From: Pisolithus tinctorius
Lineage: Eukaryota > Basidiomycota > Agaricomycetes > Boletales > Pisolithaceae
Direction: 5' to 3'
Length of the DNA: 64,000 nucleotides
Assembly: GCA_024663395.1 (NCBI GenBank)
Contig: JANFAH010000013.1
Coordinates: 434,001-498,000 of the forward strand
The notes beneath the pieces are model-generated. The model did no database searches. It was not told the origin of the DNA and was given only the letters and a program-made list of their open reading frames with translations. This document shows, piece after piece, positions 34,497 to 46,480 of this stretch. The stretch's first letter is position 1. Each line of letters starts with the position of its first letter. The position numbers and the translations under genes were made by a program.

Positions 34497-36011
34497 GGGA
34501 GTGAGGGCGAGAAAGAGGAAGATGAGGGAGGAAAAATGGAAGGAACATGTGGGGTAGCTTAGATAAGAAGAAGAGGAAAATGGTGGGAAGTTGATTGAAA
34601 CAGATTGATTATCACCAGAAATTGGAACCTTCACTTGATGCAGCAGCAGTCTTACAGTCACGATGCACTCAAAGAGCCATGGCGCTCTTGCCATATTCTA
34701 GTTTATTTTCCCTTTGTGTTATGACACTCACTAATGCTCTACACTAGGAAAGACAACAGTCTGGATTCACACAAGCAAACTAAGTACAAAGGATAACAGC
34801 TGGCTGTGAAGGAAACACTAGACCACACAACATTCTCAGAGCTGTTGCACATCTAGGAAGGGTCACTACAGGAGAGGTATGCAGAGCTGGAACAAGTGAG
34901 AAGAGACATGAACCAAGTAGAAGCGACACTGGAAGAGAAGCTTAACCAGGGAAGCTGTGCAAACAGGTGACCTTTTCCATTTTGATTCGAATGTGTTTTA
35001 CAGTGAGGGTCAGGTACCTCAGCACAAGAAAAAAGTGGATCAATGGGGGGTGAATGTCTGAGGTCAAGCAAGGGCCTGTATTTGCACCTGTTGAGGTCGA
35101 AGACCTATCTTCGAAGCAGAATCGAGAGGCTACAACTTCAAGGTGAGGTATTCTATTGTAGTTCGAATGTAAACTATGTTGAAGTGTTTTGTTTTCAGTG
35201 TTGGAAAAGGCAGAAAGCAGAAATGGAAAGCTCTCGGAGGTACATATGAAGAGACAGGATACTAGAAATGCGAGTTGAAGGCTGCTGGTATCATTATGCA
35301 CCACAAAATTCGTTCCTGTGCATGGAGCACAAGTCCAGGAGTCAAGAAGGCAGGGCCAGAGTACCATAGAAAGAATGCAGTATAGGGCAGAAGGAGTCTC
35401 CTGGGGGCTCAAGCTTTTGTTTTTCTTGGTTTCATTTCCACTAAGTCATCTTAAGGATGAAATGGAGTCGAGAGCACACAATGCACTCTTGTAGAATTGT
35501 GAATATGTCACTGATAGAGGGTTTACAAGTATAAAATAATCTTTGAGCTGGGTCGTATGTACAAAGGGTCTCTACCCCCAGCTGCTGCACTGTGTAAATG
35601 CTCCATCACAGCTCTACCACCAGCTGCATTTCAATGAGCCATCCCTACCTTGCTCTGCACTTGAGCTGTCACTCACTTGTCTGTGCATTTGAAGCACTCT
35701 GGTCATCGCTTGGGCAGGAAGGTTAGCTTCAGAGGTGTGGAGAATCGAAGGCACTAGGTGATGGAGAAGGTACAGGAGAGTTGGTTGCAAGGGGTCTTGG
35801 AGACATTGGTGAGACTAAGGGAGAGGTTCAAGGAGCACAGTGCAGGTTCAGGATCAAAGGGGTGCATTGATGGAGGAAGAGGTGGCTGAGTGTGGGGTAG
35901 AAGGTGGTGTGAGGTACAGCAAGCAAGGGGAAGGCTAGGGGAGTCAGAGGGCAAAGGTGCGAAGGAGAAGTTGGTGAAGATGGGTATGAAGCCAAGGACG
36001 TCTATGCGAGG
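34497..36011. other. Segment between accessory gene and LTR B
   Basis: Mostly unassigned. A plus-strand coiled-coil-like frame (RYAELEQVRRDMNQVEATLE) lies at about 34,875-34,935 and a possible small exon pair with a 56-bp intron at 35,143-35,198. Both are too short to call a gene. The antisense gene's promoter would lie in its left part. Confidence 0.35.
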
Positions 36012-36056
36012 AAGGGGGATGACCAAGGATGGTCAGCGTCTAAACCCCCCCTCGGA
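36012..36056 (+). other. Stem-forming motif before the 3' LTR of Gypsy B
   Basis: AGGGGGATGACCAAGG then ATGGTCAGCGTCTAAACCCCCC ahead of LTR B. It shares GGTCAGCGTCTAAA-CCCCC with the motifs at 15,301 and 17,369. The sense strand is C-rich where a polypurine tract is expected. Confidence 0.5.
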
Positions 36057-36518
36057 TGTAGGGAATGCGAACCTTTTCACTATGAGAAGTCATGCTTTGG
36101 TTGGGTCAAAGGGAAGGTTTGAGGGTGAAGAGTGTAGGAGAGAGTCAAGGAGGATTTGGACTTAGGGGTTGTGGCTGAAAAAGACTTGGTGTCGAAAGAT
36201 AGAGAGCTGACTAAGCACACAGGTGGTCATGGCATGTGCCATGTCACTTAAAAACTAGGGTACAGCATGGACAAGAATACTGTACTAGCCATCTCCATCT
36301 ACTCTGTGCTCTTGCCTTTGGAGAGCAAACTTCAGCTCCTTTCTGCCAAGGTTCTTCTTTAGAGACAAGAAATATTTTCTCAGGTGAGTTCCCTTTGCAT
36401 TCATCTCAGGTACTTACCCTGCATCCAGAGCAAAGCCCCTTCAGGGTCGACCTGACTTGAGTGGAACCTACCTCTTCTGGAGTTGGAGTTCTTGGCACCC
36501 AGAAATCTCTTTCTTACA
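36057..36518 (+). repeat. LTR B, 3' copy
   Basis: 462 bp, TGTAGGGAATGCGAACC to CTCTTTCTTACA; pairs with 21,989-22,450. Confidence 0.9.
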
Positions 36519-36804
36519 CTGGCATTACTGGTCTCTGTACTATAGTTACTTCTAGTATATAAACTCATAGATACTCAGCCTGTACTCCTCAGTCTGAAAT
36601 CAACAAAGTTTACTCTGATAACCTTGACTCAGCCTCAGACTCAGACTGAGACCCACACAAGGGAATAGTGCTGTACCCTCAGTCACTAAGTCCAATCAGT
36701 CCATCCATCTGTACCTTCATCTCCCCTCTTGATCCTGACCCCTTGGCCTCATGCCTGCTTCAGTCTCCAGTCTGGCCTCAACCTGGACAACCATGAACTT
36801 GACA
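36519..36804 (+). mobile_element. 3' part of another LTR (D/E-like end)
   Basis: Contains TATATAAAC at about 36,559 and ends ATGAACTTGACA, like the ends of LTR D and E. The 5' part is missing, cut at LTR B. A gag frame follows at the expected distance. Confidence 0.5.
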
Positions 36805-36842
36805 GTATTTCAGACTCGCCACTTGTGTGGGTCTAAACCATC

Positions 36843-37688
36843 ATGGCAACCAAGACTCATTTCCAACCTCCCTGTGGCCATTCTGCCACCAACCCTGACT
36901 CCACTTCAGCCAGTGGGGCTCACTGTGAAACAGCACTAGCTGTGTTGGGCACCACTAGGTGCTCTCCAGATCCTGTCAGTCCTTTCAGGGGCTTTTCAGC
37001 CTGCACATCCAATACCCCCACACCATGTTGTCCCACTGCTCCCATCCCTGAGGGTGACCCCAGTGATGATGGGCCAGGTGATGATGATGATAATAACCCA
37101 GACAATGATGACCCTGGCAATGATAATCTGGATGAGAATGATCTGGAGGACAAACCAAACTTCCCAGATCTGGACACTGAGCCCACCATTATGGTCCTAG
37201 ACAACCTTGCAGTGGCCATCAAACTGTTGGCTTGCAATGCCCACACTAGTCCTGAATCCTCAAGCAGGACCAAGTTGTGTGAGCCCAACACTTTTGATGG
37301 TACTGACCCCAAGAAGCTTTGTGCTTTCTTCATCCAGTGCAAGCTCAATTTCCAAGACCAACCCTGGGCTTTCAGGACTGACCATGCCAAGGTCATCTTT
37401 GCCCTGTCCTACCTCAAAGGCATGGCCTTAGAATGGTTTGAGCTGGACTTGCTCAGAGTCAACAACCCTGATGACCAGCCTCTCTGGATGGACTCCTGGA
37501 GGGTGTTCATCCTAGAGTTACAAACCACCTTTGGCCCCCACAACCCAGTCACTGATGCCAAGAGTCAACTCGACCACTTACACATGAAAGATAACCAGTG
37601 CATCAACAAATACATAGTTGACTTTAATTGGCTTGCTTCACAAGTCCAAGGCTACAGTGATGGTGCACTGTGCCATCACTTCAGGTAA
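36843..37688 (+). pseudogene. Gypsy gag fragment
   Basis: A 281-codon open frame. After a Cys/Pro/Thr-rich start and an Asp/Asn/Glu-rich linker, the retrotransposon gag domain is clear from about residue 145: EPNTFDGTDPKKLCAFFIQC, NFQDQPWAFRTDHAKVIFAL, SYLKGMALEWFELDLL, WRVFILELQTTFGP. The frame ends at 37,688 before any zinc knuckle or pol, so the element is truncated. Gag domain and LTR end suggest a third member of the same Gypsy group. Confidence 0.8.
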
Positions 37689-38352
37689 CCAATTTTCATA
37701 AGCATTTAGGCTGAAGTTTTTCTACAAATCATCCAAGCTAAAAGCCACTCAGACCAGGTCATCCCAGGGACATCTGGCCATGTCCCAGGGCTATTTACAG
37801 TGTGCAGGACCTGGGATGTCCCATAATCCCAGTGCTTTGGTGATATATTTTGGGCTGTCCCATGGCTGCCTTAGGTGTCAGGGGTCCTCAACTGCAAATG
37901 TGCAGCTTGCACCCAAATTGCAATGCCAGCTTTCATTCACAAACACATTGCTGTTATGATCATCATCCAGACAATGAGCATACCCATCAAACTGGGGGGA
38001 TGGATGAAAACATTACCCTCCCAAAAAACACTTACTATACATATTAAGTGATATTTGAAGACTACCAGGCAATGAGTGTGTTTGTGTGATGCCATCTGCA
38101 GAATTGTACAATGTGGATGAAGGTGAACCTGTCAATTACTAAAGGTTAATGGATTCAGAATTCCCCCAATAGTACTGTAAGTTCTTGTGTTTGTTACAAC
38201 AGTCACTCCTTACTAAGATCAATACTTTTGTTTCCAAATTACAGTTGAGGTACATACATACATAGTATCAAAATGATGCTATTGTGGGGGATGAGCATGT
38301 GAGTGCCCCACTGGCATAGGATGCTATATGATCTGACTGGCATGGGGCCCCA
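37689..38352. other. Unassigned sequence before the minisatellite
   Basis: No gene recognised. Short stretches such as GGGATGTCCCATAATCCC and CTGTCCCATGGC near 37,815-37,865 resemble the minisatellite unit and may be degenerate copies. Confidence 0.4.
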
Positions 38353-39320
38353 TGCCTAGGACAGTGGGATGCCCCTTGATAGCTTTGGAGGCTACTGTGG
38401 GACATCCCACCCCCCCCTTCCATAGGACAGTGGGATGTCCCATGATAGCTTCAGAGGCTACTGTGGGACATCACATCCCCCTTCCATGGGCCAATGGGAT
38501 GTCCCATGATAGCTTCAGAGGCTACTGTGGGACATCCCACCCCCCCTTCCATAGGCCAATGGGATGTCCCATGGTAGCTTTGGAAGCTACTGTGGGACAT
38601 CCCATCCCCCCTTCCAGAGGTCAATGGGATGTCCCATGATGGCTTCAGAGGCTACTGTGGGACACCCCAACCACCCTTCCATAGGCCAATGGGATGTCCC
38701 ATGGTAGCTTTGGAAGCTACTGTGGGACATCCTATCCCCCCTTCCAGAGGCCAGTGGGATGTCCCATGATAGCTTCAGAGGCTACTGTGGGACATCCCAT
38801 CCCCCCTTCCAGAGGCCAGTGGGATGTCCCATGATAGCTTCAGAGGCTACTGTGGGACATCCCATCCCCCCTTCCAGAGGTCAATGGGATGTCCCATGAT
38901 AGCTTCAGAGGCTACTGTGGGACATCCCAACCACCCTTCCATAGGCCAATGGGATGTCCCATGGTAGCTTTGGAAGCTACTGTGGGACATCCCACTGCCC
39001 CTTCCATAAGCTGGTGGGATGTCCCATGATAGCTTCAGAGGCTACTGTGGGATGTCCCACCCCCCTTCCAGATGCCAGTGGGATGTCCCATGATAACTTC
39101 AGAGGCTACTGTGGGACATCCCACCACCCCTTCCATAGGCCAATGGGATGTCCCATGGTAGCTTTGGAAGCTACTGTGGGACATCCCATCCCCCCTTCCA
39201 GAGGTCAATGGGATGTCCAATGATAGCTTCAGAGGCTACTGTGGGACATCCCACCCCCTTTCTTGAGGCCAGTAGCATGTTTCATCATAGCTTTGGAGGT
39301 TACTGGGGGCCATCCCCCCA
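38353..39320 (+). repeat. Minisatellite, about 15 copies of a 64-65-bp unit
   Basis: The unit reads GGGATGTCCCATGATAGC, TTCAGAGGCTACTGTGGG, ACATCCC, then a C-rich stretch and TTCCATAGG or TTCCAGAGG. Each unit can fold: GGGATGTCCC pairs with GGGACATCCC 23 bases on. Two subtypes alternate (GATAGCTTCAGAGGC and GGTAGCTTTGGAAGC); the latter keeps an internal GCTT/AAGC pairing. Open frames across it are repeats, not genes. Confidence 0.95.
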
Positions 39321-39409
39321 ATTTTGCATACTCCTGGTATATTAAAACACCTCAGATGCCATGGGCACTCATCTAATGAATTTTTCAGAGACATACAAGA
39401 CTAGCTTCA

Positions 39410-42400
39410 TTATCTATGTGGTCTTTTACTTGGAGATGATGGGGGATCCATATCCAATACATCTAATTCCCAGTCATCTGCCCATGAGAACTCTGTCAAT
39501 GACATCTCACTGAACTGTTGGTGATATTCATCTGCAAGAGCAAATTCCTCAGCAACACACAGCAAGTCATCATCAAGCATTTCATCATCCCCATCATCAT
39601 TCTCAGATTCCAAGTCCTCCCATCCCACCTCTTCATTTCTGTCCATGTCCATGATGAGTGGTGCATAATCCATATTCCTCCATTCTTCAACCCTTGCCTC
39701 CCAGCTCTCATCAGCACCTCCTGGAAAGTCCCTCAATTTTTCCTGCCACAAGAGACTCAGACTTGCTAGTGCTGAAGCCCTGCAGTCCAGTTCATATGCA
39801 AGATCTGCACCTGATTTTTATTCAATTATCTTAATACATGCAATGACACAACAGCTCTCTTACCTGCATCCACTCTGCATGTCTCCAGCCATCTCCATTC
39901 TTCTGAGTGCCATTCCATCAAGGTTTTTCTTTCATACAGGAGCCTCCTTTCCTCCTCCTCACACCTCTTCAGCTCAAGGAGTGACCTGATCCCCAAGCAC
40001 ACCCTTTCATCAGCTAACCAAGCTGGTGGCAATCCCACAAAATCATCCTCAAGACCAATATCCTGCCAGATATCATCATCCACATCTAGTTTGAACAAGC
40101 CATCCCTTTGGATCAGTATAGGTGCAATGGCCCCTTGAGGGGCTTTCCCCTGGCGGATGAGAGCTACCAACTGCAAACACAAATTATTGTAGGAGGTAGA
40201 AAGCTTGACAATTCCTGGTTCTCTTCGCCGGACAGATCCTTCCTCATGGATTTGAAGTTTTTGTTCCTCAAAGCAGTCAACCACAAGAGGCAAATGCTTG
40301 AGAGCACCACTTACCACTAACTGTCTGTCGGTAAGACCATTCTAGTCTCTCTAATTCAAACTTTCATTGACACAGACAGTCTCGGATATGCTTCTTGATT
40401 GCCAATGCATGCATACGCAGCTGAATGCTTTGAATTCAATCAACTTATAAATCTAGAAGAGGAAGAACCACCAGCCTGAAGAAAAGAACTATTCTGGAGC
40501 CTGGAAAGCTCTGCAAGCCCATCTATCCCAAGCCTTGCCCTCTGTCTCTGTGAAGCTTGCTTGAAACATGTAATCTTTTTGTGACACTCTGCTAACTGTA
40601 TATTTAAATTTGTCATATCAGCCCCTCCTTGGAGAAGACCCTTCTCCAGTTCATCTAGTCTAGCTTCATAAGTTTCCAGTGATTTCTGAGTTGCCATCAT
40701 TTGCATTATAAAATTTTCTGTGGCTTTTGCAGAGTGCCCTTAATTTATTTTCAGCTCACAGCAAGAGGAATGACTTATACAGGAAGCTTACGAGATGCTG
40801 GCTTGGTTTGTACTGAAACCTGAGCCTCCCATTCAGCTTGAAGTGTCTGAATATTGATTCCAGATTTTCTTAGACCCTTTTTTGCAGAAGTCTTTTTTTC
40901 TTGACAGTGGTTCCAGTGCCACAAAAGCCACTGGCCAAGACCAGTAAGACTCTTCATGTCAAGATAGTGCACCTGGGAGTCAATGACAAAGAGGCATTGA
41001 TGATACTGAATAAAATATTAGCCTGCATTTTGTGACACAACTAATTGCATACCCTAGAAACTCGCAGCGATGGTATTAGTGGCTTAATTGAACTCCAAAA
41101 TCACTCACAACCCTCTCCATCAGAAAGCCCAAATCCTTCTCATTTCCAAGGGTGATAGATGAGCTGGCAAGCCCATTGATGACCAAAGGCATGAAAGACT
41201 GATATAGCAAAAGAAATTCGGGGCAGAAATGGCCCAAGGTAGCCCCACTTTCTGCAGCTCTGTTCAAGCTGACAGCCTATGTCATATAACAGCCCAATGT
41301 GAAAATCATCAGGGAGGTAACTGAATAATGATTTGATGAGGGCAAGTGCATAGTGTTGCTTCTCCCCTGCTGAAGTCATGTTGGCAAGGTGAATAACACA
41401 ATCATGATGACAGAGTAGGGCCATAACTCCAGTATCTGAAAATAATTGGGTACTTGCCCATACCACCATCAGAATGTTGCAGACAGGTTAAATGACTAAG
41501 CTCACTTTCTGACGTCTCTCATCAGCTGCAGTGAAGGATTCATTACAACCCTTGAGGACTGATGGTGGTATCCTCATACCCTGCTCAAACCTATCCTCAT
41601 CTCCACAATTCTTCTTAGAAGACTGACCACTCCTCTTTTGCACTGATGCCTTTGTCCTTCTCAAGCCTTCAACCTCACATTCCATAGTATCAATGTCATC
41701 TTGTGACAGAAAAACTGAACCTGTAGGGTTTACTGGGTCATCCTGTTGACTTCTTCTACATTTCTGGGTAAAGCAAGCATCAATGCAAACAATTGCATCA
41801 GGATCAGAGGAGCTAGGATCCAAGACTATTTAGTAACATAGGATTATGTATATGCATCAAGAAACATACCTATTATTATTTTTCCAGTTGCAACTACCAA
41901 AGCATAATGGACAACATTTTTGTAGGTATTCTGAAGGCCATGTCCTTGAGCTTGAGACATCTGGAGGGTGGTGAGAGGATGATGGAACTGCAGTGAGGAT
42001 GTCTGCTGGTGGGGTTGCAGCACTTTCCAGGTGTTGTTGAACATATTCATTGACTGAGATGTCCAGGATGCAATATTAGTGGTATGCATTACTAAACCTT
42101 CGACGTATACCTTCCTGTAAGTATCATTAGCAAACATCATTAATTGATATGGATGGAAATAGTTAAAAGCATGCATTGACTTGATAAACACAACACAAGA
42201 TCAGATCTACAGACATGTGCACCTTCATACAACCACAGTGCAATCATTCATTAGACACAAACAATGAAGTCCCAATAGGTTAGACATACACAAAACTGTA
42301 GTCTCACAATCACAACATAAATGAAAACAGTGGATACAGATAATATAATCATTGGGACAGAATTCAGGCACAAACCTTTGTGTCTACCTTGTAGCCCATA

Positions 42401-43256
42401 CTAGCAAGATATGCTTCAAGGGACTCGCACCATGCAGAAATGTTTGGGGGCATGCGCATAAAGACCTGCCTGACCAGACTCAGAAGCTGTAAACTGACAG
42501 CAAGGGTTGGCCCCAGTGGCACAGATGGAAAGTACCCCATCTGCAGGAGCTGGAGTGCTGCCGGTGCACATGGACAGACAGCGAGATCAACCATTTGCAA
42601 ACCTGGCACAAGCCATATGTCTAAGTAGAGAGGAAAACATGCAATAAAGTCTTACCATTGAAACTAACACAAAGAACCTTCAATTGTCAAGAAACGCAAC
42701 TACACTCTGGTCGCTCATAGTCAATGTGGTGCTGGAAGTTTCTAGAGAGCTGTCGATATGCGAGAAAGGGCTTGATAAGTGAGGGGATGGTTTCGGACGA
42801 CCACTGTTGCCACTGTCTCATTTTCTTGTGAGCATTGTGGGACAGTGAGGATGGTGGGGCAAAAAAGTCATCGTGACTGACATGTAGCCCCTCCTTTAGA
42901 CAATCCAAATGGGCAGGGGCGAGCTCATCCTCAGATGGGAGGCAAGCTCCCATGATGGGAGGGGAATTCATAGCAGAAGCAGTGGAGAGGTCTGAAGTCC
43001 CCTGAGGCAGCTGCATGAAACTGCAATGCCCAGGCAAAGTGACCAGACATTCAATGGGAAGGTAAAAATTGGCTGTGCCCAGTGCGCAGTGCAGCAGCTC
43101 AACCTGGTCATGGTCAACAAGTACTGCTTGACCCCCAGAGGAATGCAAGTTGGAGACTGGTATGGGGGCAGGATGACTCCCAGAGGAACACGAGTCGGAG
43201 GTCACGGGAATCGAGGAATGGTGATTCAAAAACTTCCTTGGGTGACAAAATGACAT
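39410..43256 (-). pseudogene. KDZ transposase with CxC1-like N-terminus
   Basis: Read leftward from the Met at 43,256: KKMRQWQQWSSETIPSLIKP and a CSC motif (42,690-42,810), then VDLAVCPCAPAALQLLQMGY (CxC1-type, about 42,580). Next IVCIDACFTQK (first Asp, about 41,790), then MALLCHHDCVIHLANM, GEKQHYALALI, IGLLYDIGCQLE (second Asp) and SVFHAFGHQWACQ (41,430-41,170). EGFGLSDGEGCE (Glu, about 41,120) follows. A long helical tail ends with GLPPAWLADERVCLGIRSLL (about 40,030) and an acidic end at 39,410. TGA stops interrupt the core near 41,145 and 41,110. KDZ enzymes are DDE transposases; the triad is present but the gene is broken. The ends of the transposon could not be found. Confidence 0.85.
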
Positions 43257-43504
43257 CTGGAATGTTGATCAGTTCTCTAGCCAGGGAGGGACAACAATCC
43301 AGCAACACCAAGTTGGAGGACTGTGACCAGAACACCTAATTCTAGTCTGCTGGTCATCAACACCAAGCCACCACGAGCACGTCCTGTTAGCTGGCAGTGA
43401 TAGATCAAAGCTGACCTTTGATACACAATAGGCAAGAGCAATGACACAGATGAGGGGTGAAAAGGATGCAGATTTACAGTAACTACAAGTACATAGCCAC
43501 GTAA
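43257..43504. other. Intergenic, KDZ 5' side
   Basis: No gene recognised; likely holds the KDZ promoter and the 3' end of the next minus-strand gene. Confidence 0.4.
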
Positions 43505-46480
43505 TTATGCTTGTGGGGGACGGGGGGGAAGTGCGGACAATGATGTGGATGATGATGCAGATGATGATGGGATTAAGCAGTTATTGCCCAAGCCATAAAT
43601 GCTATGAGGATTTTTGGGAATAAGATGGAGGATGATAGGCAAATGACCGAAATTATTGAAGAATGACTGCACATAAAATAACACAAGCCATTTTTCCACT
43701 GCCCAAACACACACTGGTGAGGCTGACGATGGAAGTGAGGTTCCCAAATCTGGCAGAAACCCTGGCCATGAAGCAAGCAACGTCTGGAACCTCTTGACAT
43801 ATTCCAGCTTCGTTTGGGGTTCTAGTGAGGCCAGACCTTGATCCTTAACTGGGAAGGGTTCAGCGAACATGGTAAGCTCCGAATCTCCTGGGAAGATCTG
43901 CATAAAAATTTAGTAAATGGATTCTTTTGAGGTGCAAGGCGAAAACTTACCTGACGGACTTGGTCCAGCCACTCAGATTCCACATTCAACCAGAGGGCGG
44001 GCACCAGCAGACAGTCCAGGGCGACCAGCTCAAAGTGGAAATTGTGCTCATACAGGTCCCAGAGAATCTTGCCCTTAGTTGCTGAGTTGATTGTAGCGAG
44101 GTCTGCGAGACCAATTGTAATGTCACGGAACTGCACATGACTTGGTACATCATGCTGAATCTTCACAAACTCCAGACCAAAGATATCAGCAGCTTCGCAT
44201 ATTTGGTTCCCAGAAAAACTGATCAAAATGCAGTCAGGAATTGTATTAAGATAATCGCGCTGTGAGGAATCCACATTCCCTGGACGCATAAGCCCCTATC
44301 ATTAACTGTTCCATGACTACTGTTATGTCCACTCCCCTCCCACATTCACCATCGTTCATGCGCTACCTTCCCATGCCCTCGCTCCCTCTCACGCAATGCT
44401 ATACCTGTGGCTGCTGTGCTCTGGTTGTTGTTTTTCCTTGGACTCTTTCTCTTATCACGGTCTCTGTTCCCTTTTGTTAGTAGTATACCCTTGGTCTCTG
44501 TTCCAGCTTGTCCTGTCTTATGTGTATGCACTGTCACACGGCTTTTCCTTACTCATACTCTGTTTTACTTAGGTTCTGGGTTTGCCCGGACTATAAAGCC
44601 CTGTACTTAGGTACAGAATGATACCTTTTGGAACTCAGAAGGTCACCACAAGTTTCCTTTACACTTTGTCTACACCACACGTCTCGCATTCCGCTGCACA
44701 CGAACTACGAATACTGCTCACACTGCTCACATTGCCAGTACTATTCTGCATGCACATCACGAACCACTACCGCTACACAGCACTGGGTCTCACCTTCTAG
44801 TCTCGACAGTCCAGAATCCCTTGGGATGAGCAATTCGTTCCCTTCATTTTTTTATTGTTGTTATCTAAGCCATCTAGCTCATATTATACAGCTACTTGGA
44901 CTTTTCCTACAGCGCCACAAATGGGGAATGACAGGGGACGCATCCGAAGCAGTGAGTCACATGATCCAACCTGCTTGGGCCACCAACCAATTCCAGAGGT
45001 ACCTCTGCCTCCACTCCGAGGACTCGCCTCTCATAAATAGCACAGGGTGAGGGAAAAAATATGCGATTTTGGGCACACTGGCATGAATTCTCTTGGGGTC
45101 CTTGTTGACATCAGTAAGTGCAGCATGCCACGAGTAAAGGTGAGTGGGGAAGGCAGGATCATCAAAATCCTGCGGCAGGTCAATGTTCGGAGCGGTGGAA
45201 GTCTTGGCCTTCTTCGAACCTGCAGAATTATCTGAGCAGATGGTTGTAAACATAAAGATCTCAATCAGTAATGAAACACCCACAAGGACTGCTGTGATGT
45301 TTAGCCCTATCTGTTCTGACAACTCCCAAGGCAGAGCCAGGCATGCTGGAACTCACAGTATTCGAGGCCATTGAGCCAGAGGTTGTGGGAGTCAACACTG
45401 TGGGATTTGGTTCTGGCCAGGGCACTGCAAACTGCTCAAGATCCACTACTGGAGCCTCGCAGGTGTGAACATGCATAGGATCGCCAGGGTAATACCACCT
45501 AGCATTCCACTTGAGCATTTGACTGACCTCGAATTCATCTGGGGTAGTGATAATGCCTTCTGGGCATGTAATATCGACCTTGTGATGTATCTTCATATCC
45601 TTTGGCACTAACTCTGGCTTCCAGACTAGCCATATGGGGATGCGTGCTTCAAAAAGTTGCTCGCAGACATCAGGATCTGTGGTGAATGCACCCATCCAAT
45701 GCTGTTTTGCATTAAAAAATGGGCCAGAAGGGGGGGTAATTTTGATCTCAAGGGAGTCTACCATAGCGTAAATATCCAGACAAAGATGTTGAAAGAGCAT
45801 GACTAGGACCACTGTATCACAGAAGGTGAATGGGAGTTGCTACGGAATTGTCAACTGTTGAAATATCAGACAACGAGATATCATACCTTCAGATGCATGA
45901 GAGACCTTTGACATTGCCTAATCCAAATGTGCACCCAGAGAGGTCCCTCATCGTCAGGGTTCTTTGGTGGCCAGTTCTTCACCTGTTCTTCTAGTCGTTT
46001 ATACACGATCTCCAGATGCTTCCACTTGTCCGGGTGAACCCTACCAACCCTGAATGCCGATCCCCTCTCCAACGCGAAATCTTCTGGCACATTCCTGATG
46101 TTCCACCACATCCAAGACCATGTCAGGTCGTCCCAATAGACAGCATGTCAAGGGATACATCCAGCCCACATATAATGCTCGGCATATAGTTGAGGCCACT
46201 GGAAACAGTCGATGTGGCCAAACCAGCTGTTGTGGCAGAGCATGATTGTCTTCCCCTCAAAGAGAAATGGTTTGGGAACAAAGTTGGCATTAGGAGAGGT
46301 GATCCAGTGGTCATTATATTTCGTGAGAATGCGTGCATCAAAGGCACCATAATTCCCTGAAAGAGAATGCATTGGTTCTGAGCCACATTAGGTTAAATAA
46401 TAGAGCGCACCATCACCCAGTTGGGTTTCTGCTATGACCTGTTGAGGGCATTCTTGAGGCATATCGATCCTATAAATGAA
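43505..46480 (-). pseudogene. Multi-exon basidiomycete hypothetical gene, split by solo LTR A
   Basis: Exons read leftward: IDMPQECPQQVIAETQLG (46,460), GNYGAFDARILTKYNDHW and WFGHIDCFQWPQLYAEHYMW (46,350-46,150), a TGA, then YWDDLTWSWMWWNIRNVPED (46,130), VDSLEIKITPPSGPFFNAKQ and KWNARWYYPGDP (45,760-45,480). Then FDDPAFPTHLYSWHA, KIAYFFPHPVLFMRGESSEW and RYLWNWLVAQAGWI (45,190-44,960). After the LTR come DYLNTIPDCILISFSGNQ and further exons to 43,505. The middle matches a multi-copy Agaricomycete family of unknown function that I recognise but cannot name. Two TGA stops (after GCIP and after AGWIM) plus the LTR make this copy dead. The 5' end above 46,480 is unclear. Confidence 0.65.
44261..44911 (+). 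mobile_element. Solo LTR A (651 bp), complete
   Basis: Starts TGTGAGGAATCCAC and ends GGACTTTTCCTACA. A 4-bp duplication GCGC flanks it (44,257-44,260 and 44,912-44,915). Contains a promoter-like ACTATAAAGCC (about 44,590). Removing it with one GCGC joins PHLW(R) to DYLNTIP of the host frame. This is the least CpG-depleted LTR A in the window. Confidence 0.9.

Larger units (their letters stand above)
21989..36518 (+). mobile_element. Gypsy B, full-length LTR retrotransposon with nested insertions
   Basis: Two 462-bp LTRs (21,989-22,450 and 36,057-36,518) bound PBS, RS-rich gag, protease, RT, RNase H, integrase and an antisense accessory gene. LTR D with FB3 is nested in RT. No target duplication is visible (ACCAG versus CTGGC), so the ends may have been exchanged by recombination. 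Many in-frame stops and changed catalytic residues show it is dead. It is related to Gypsy C by PBS and pol sequence. Confidence 0.85.

Noticed and set aside
36920..37396. 158-codon minus-strand frame opposite gag
   Set aside because: Antisense shadow of a clear gag domain, with no motif of its own.
38352..39345. Open frames of 61-95 codons and a CRISPR-like regular repeat
   Set aside because: Units are contiguous with no unique spacers and the genome is eukaryotic; the frames are the 64-bp minisatellite read as protein.
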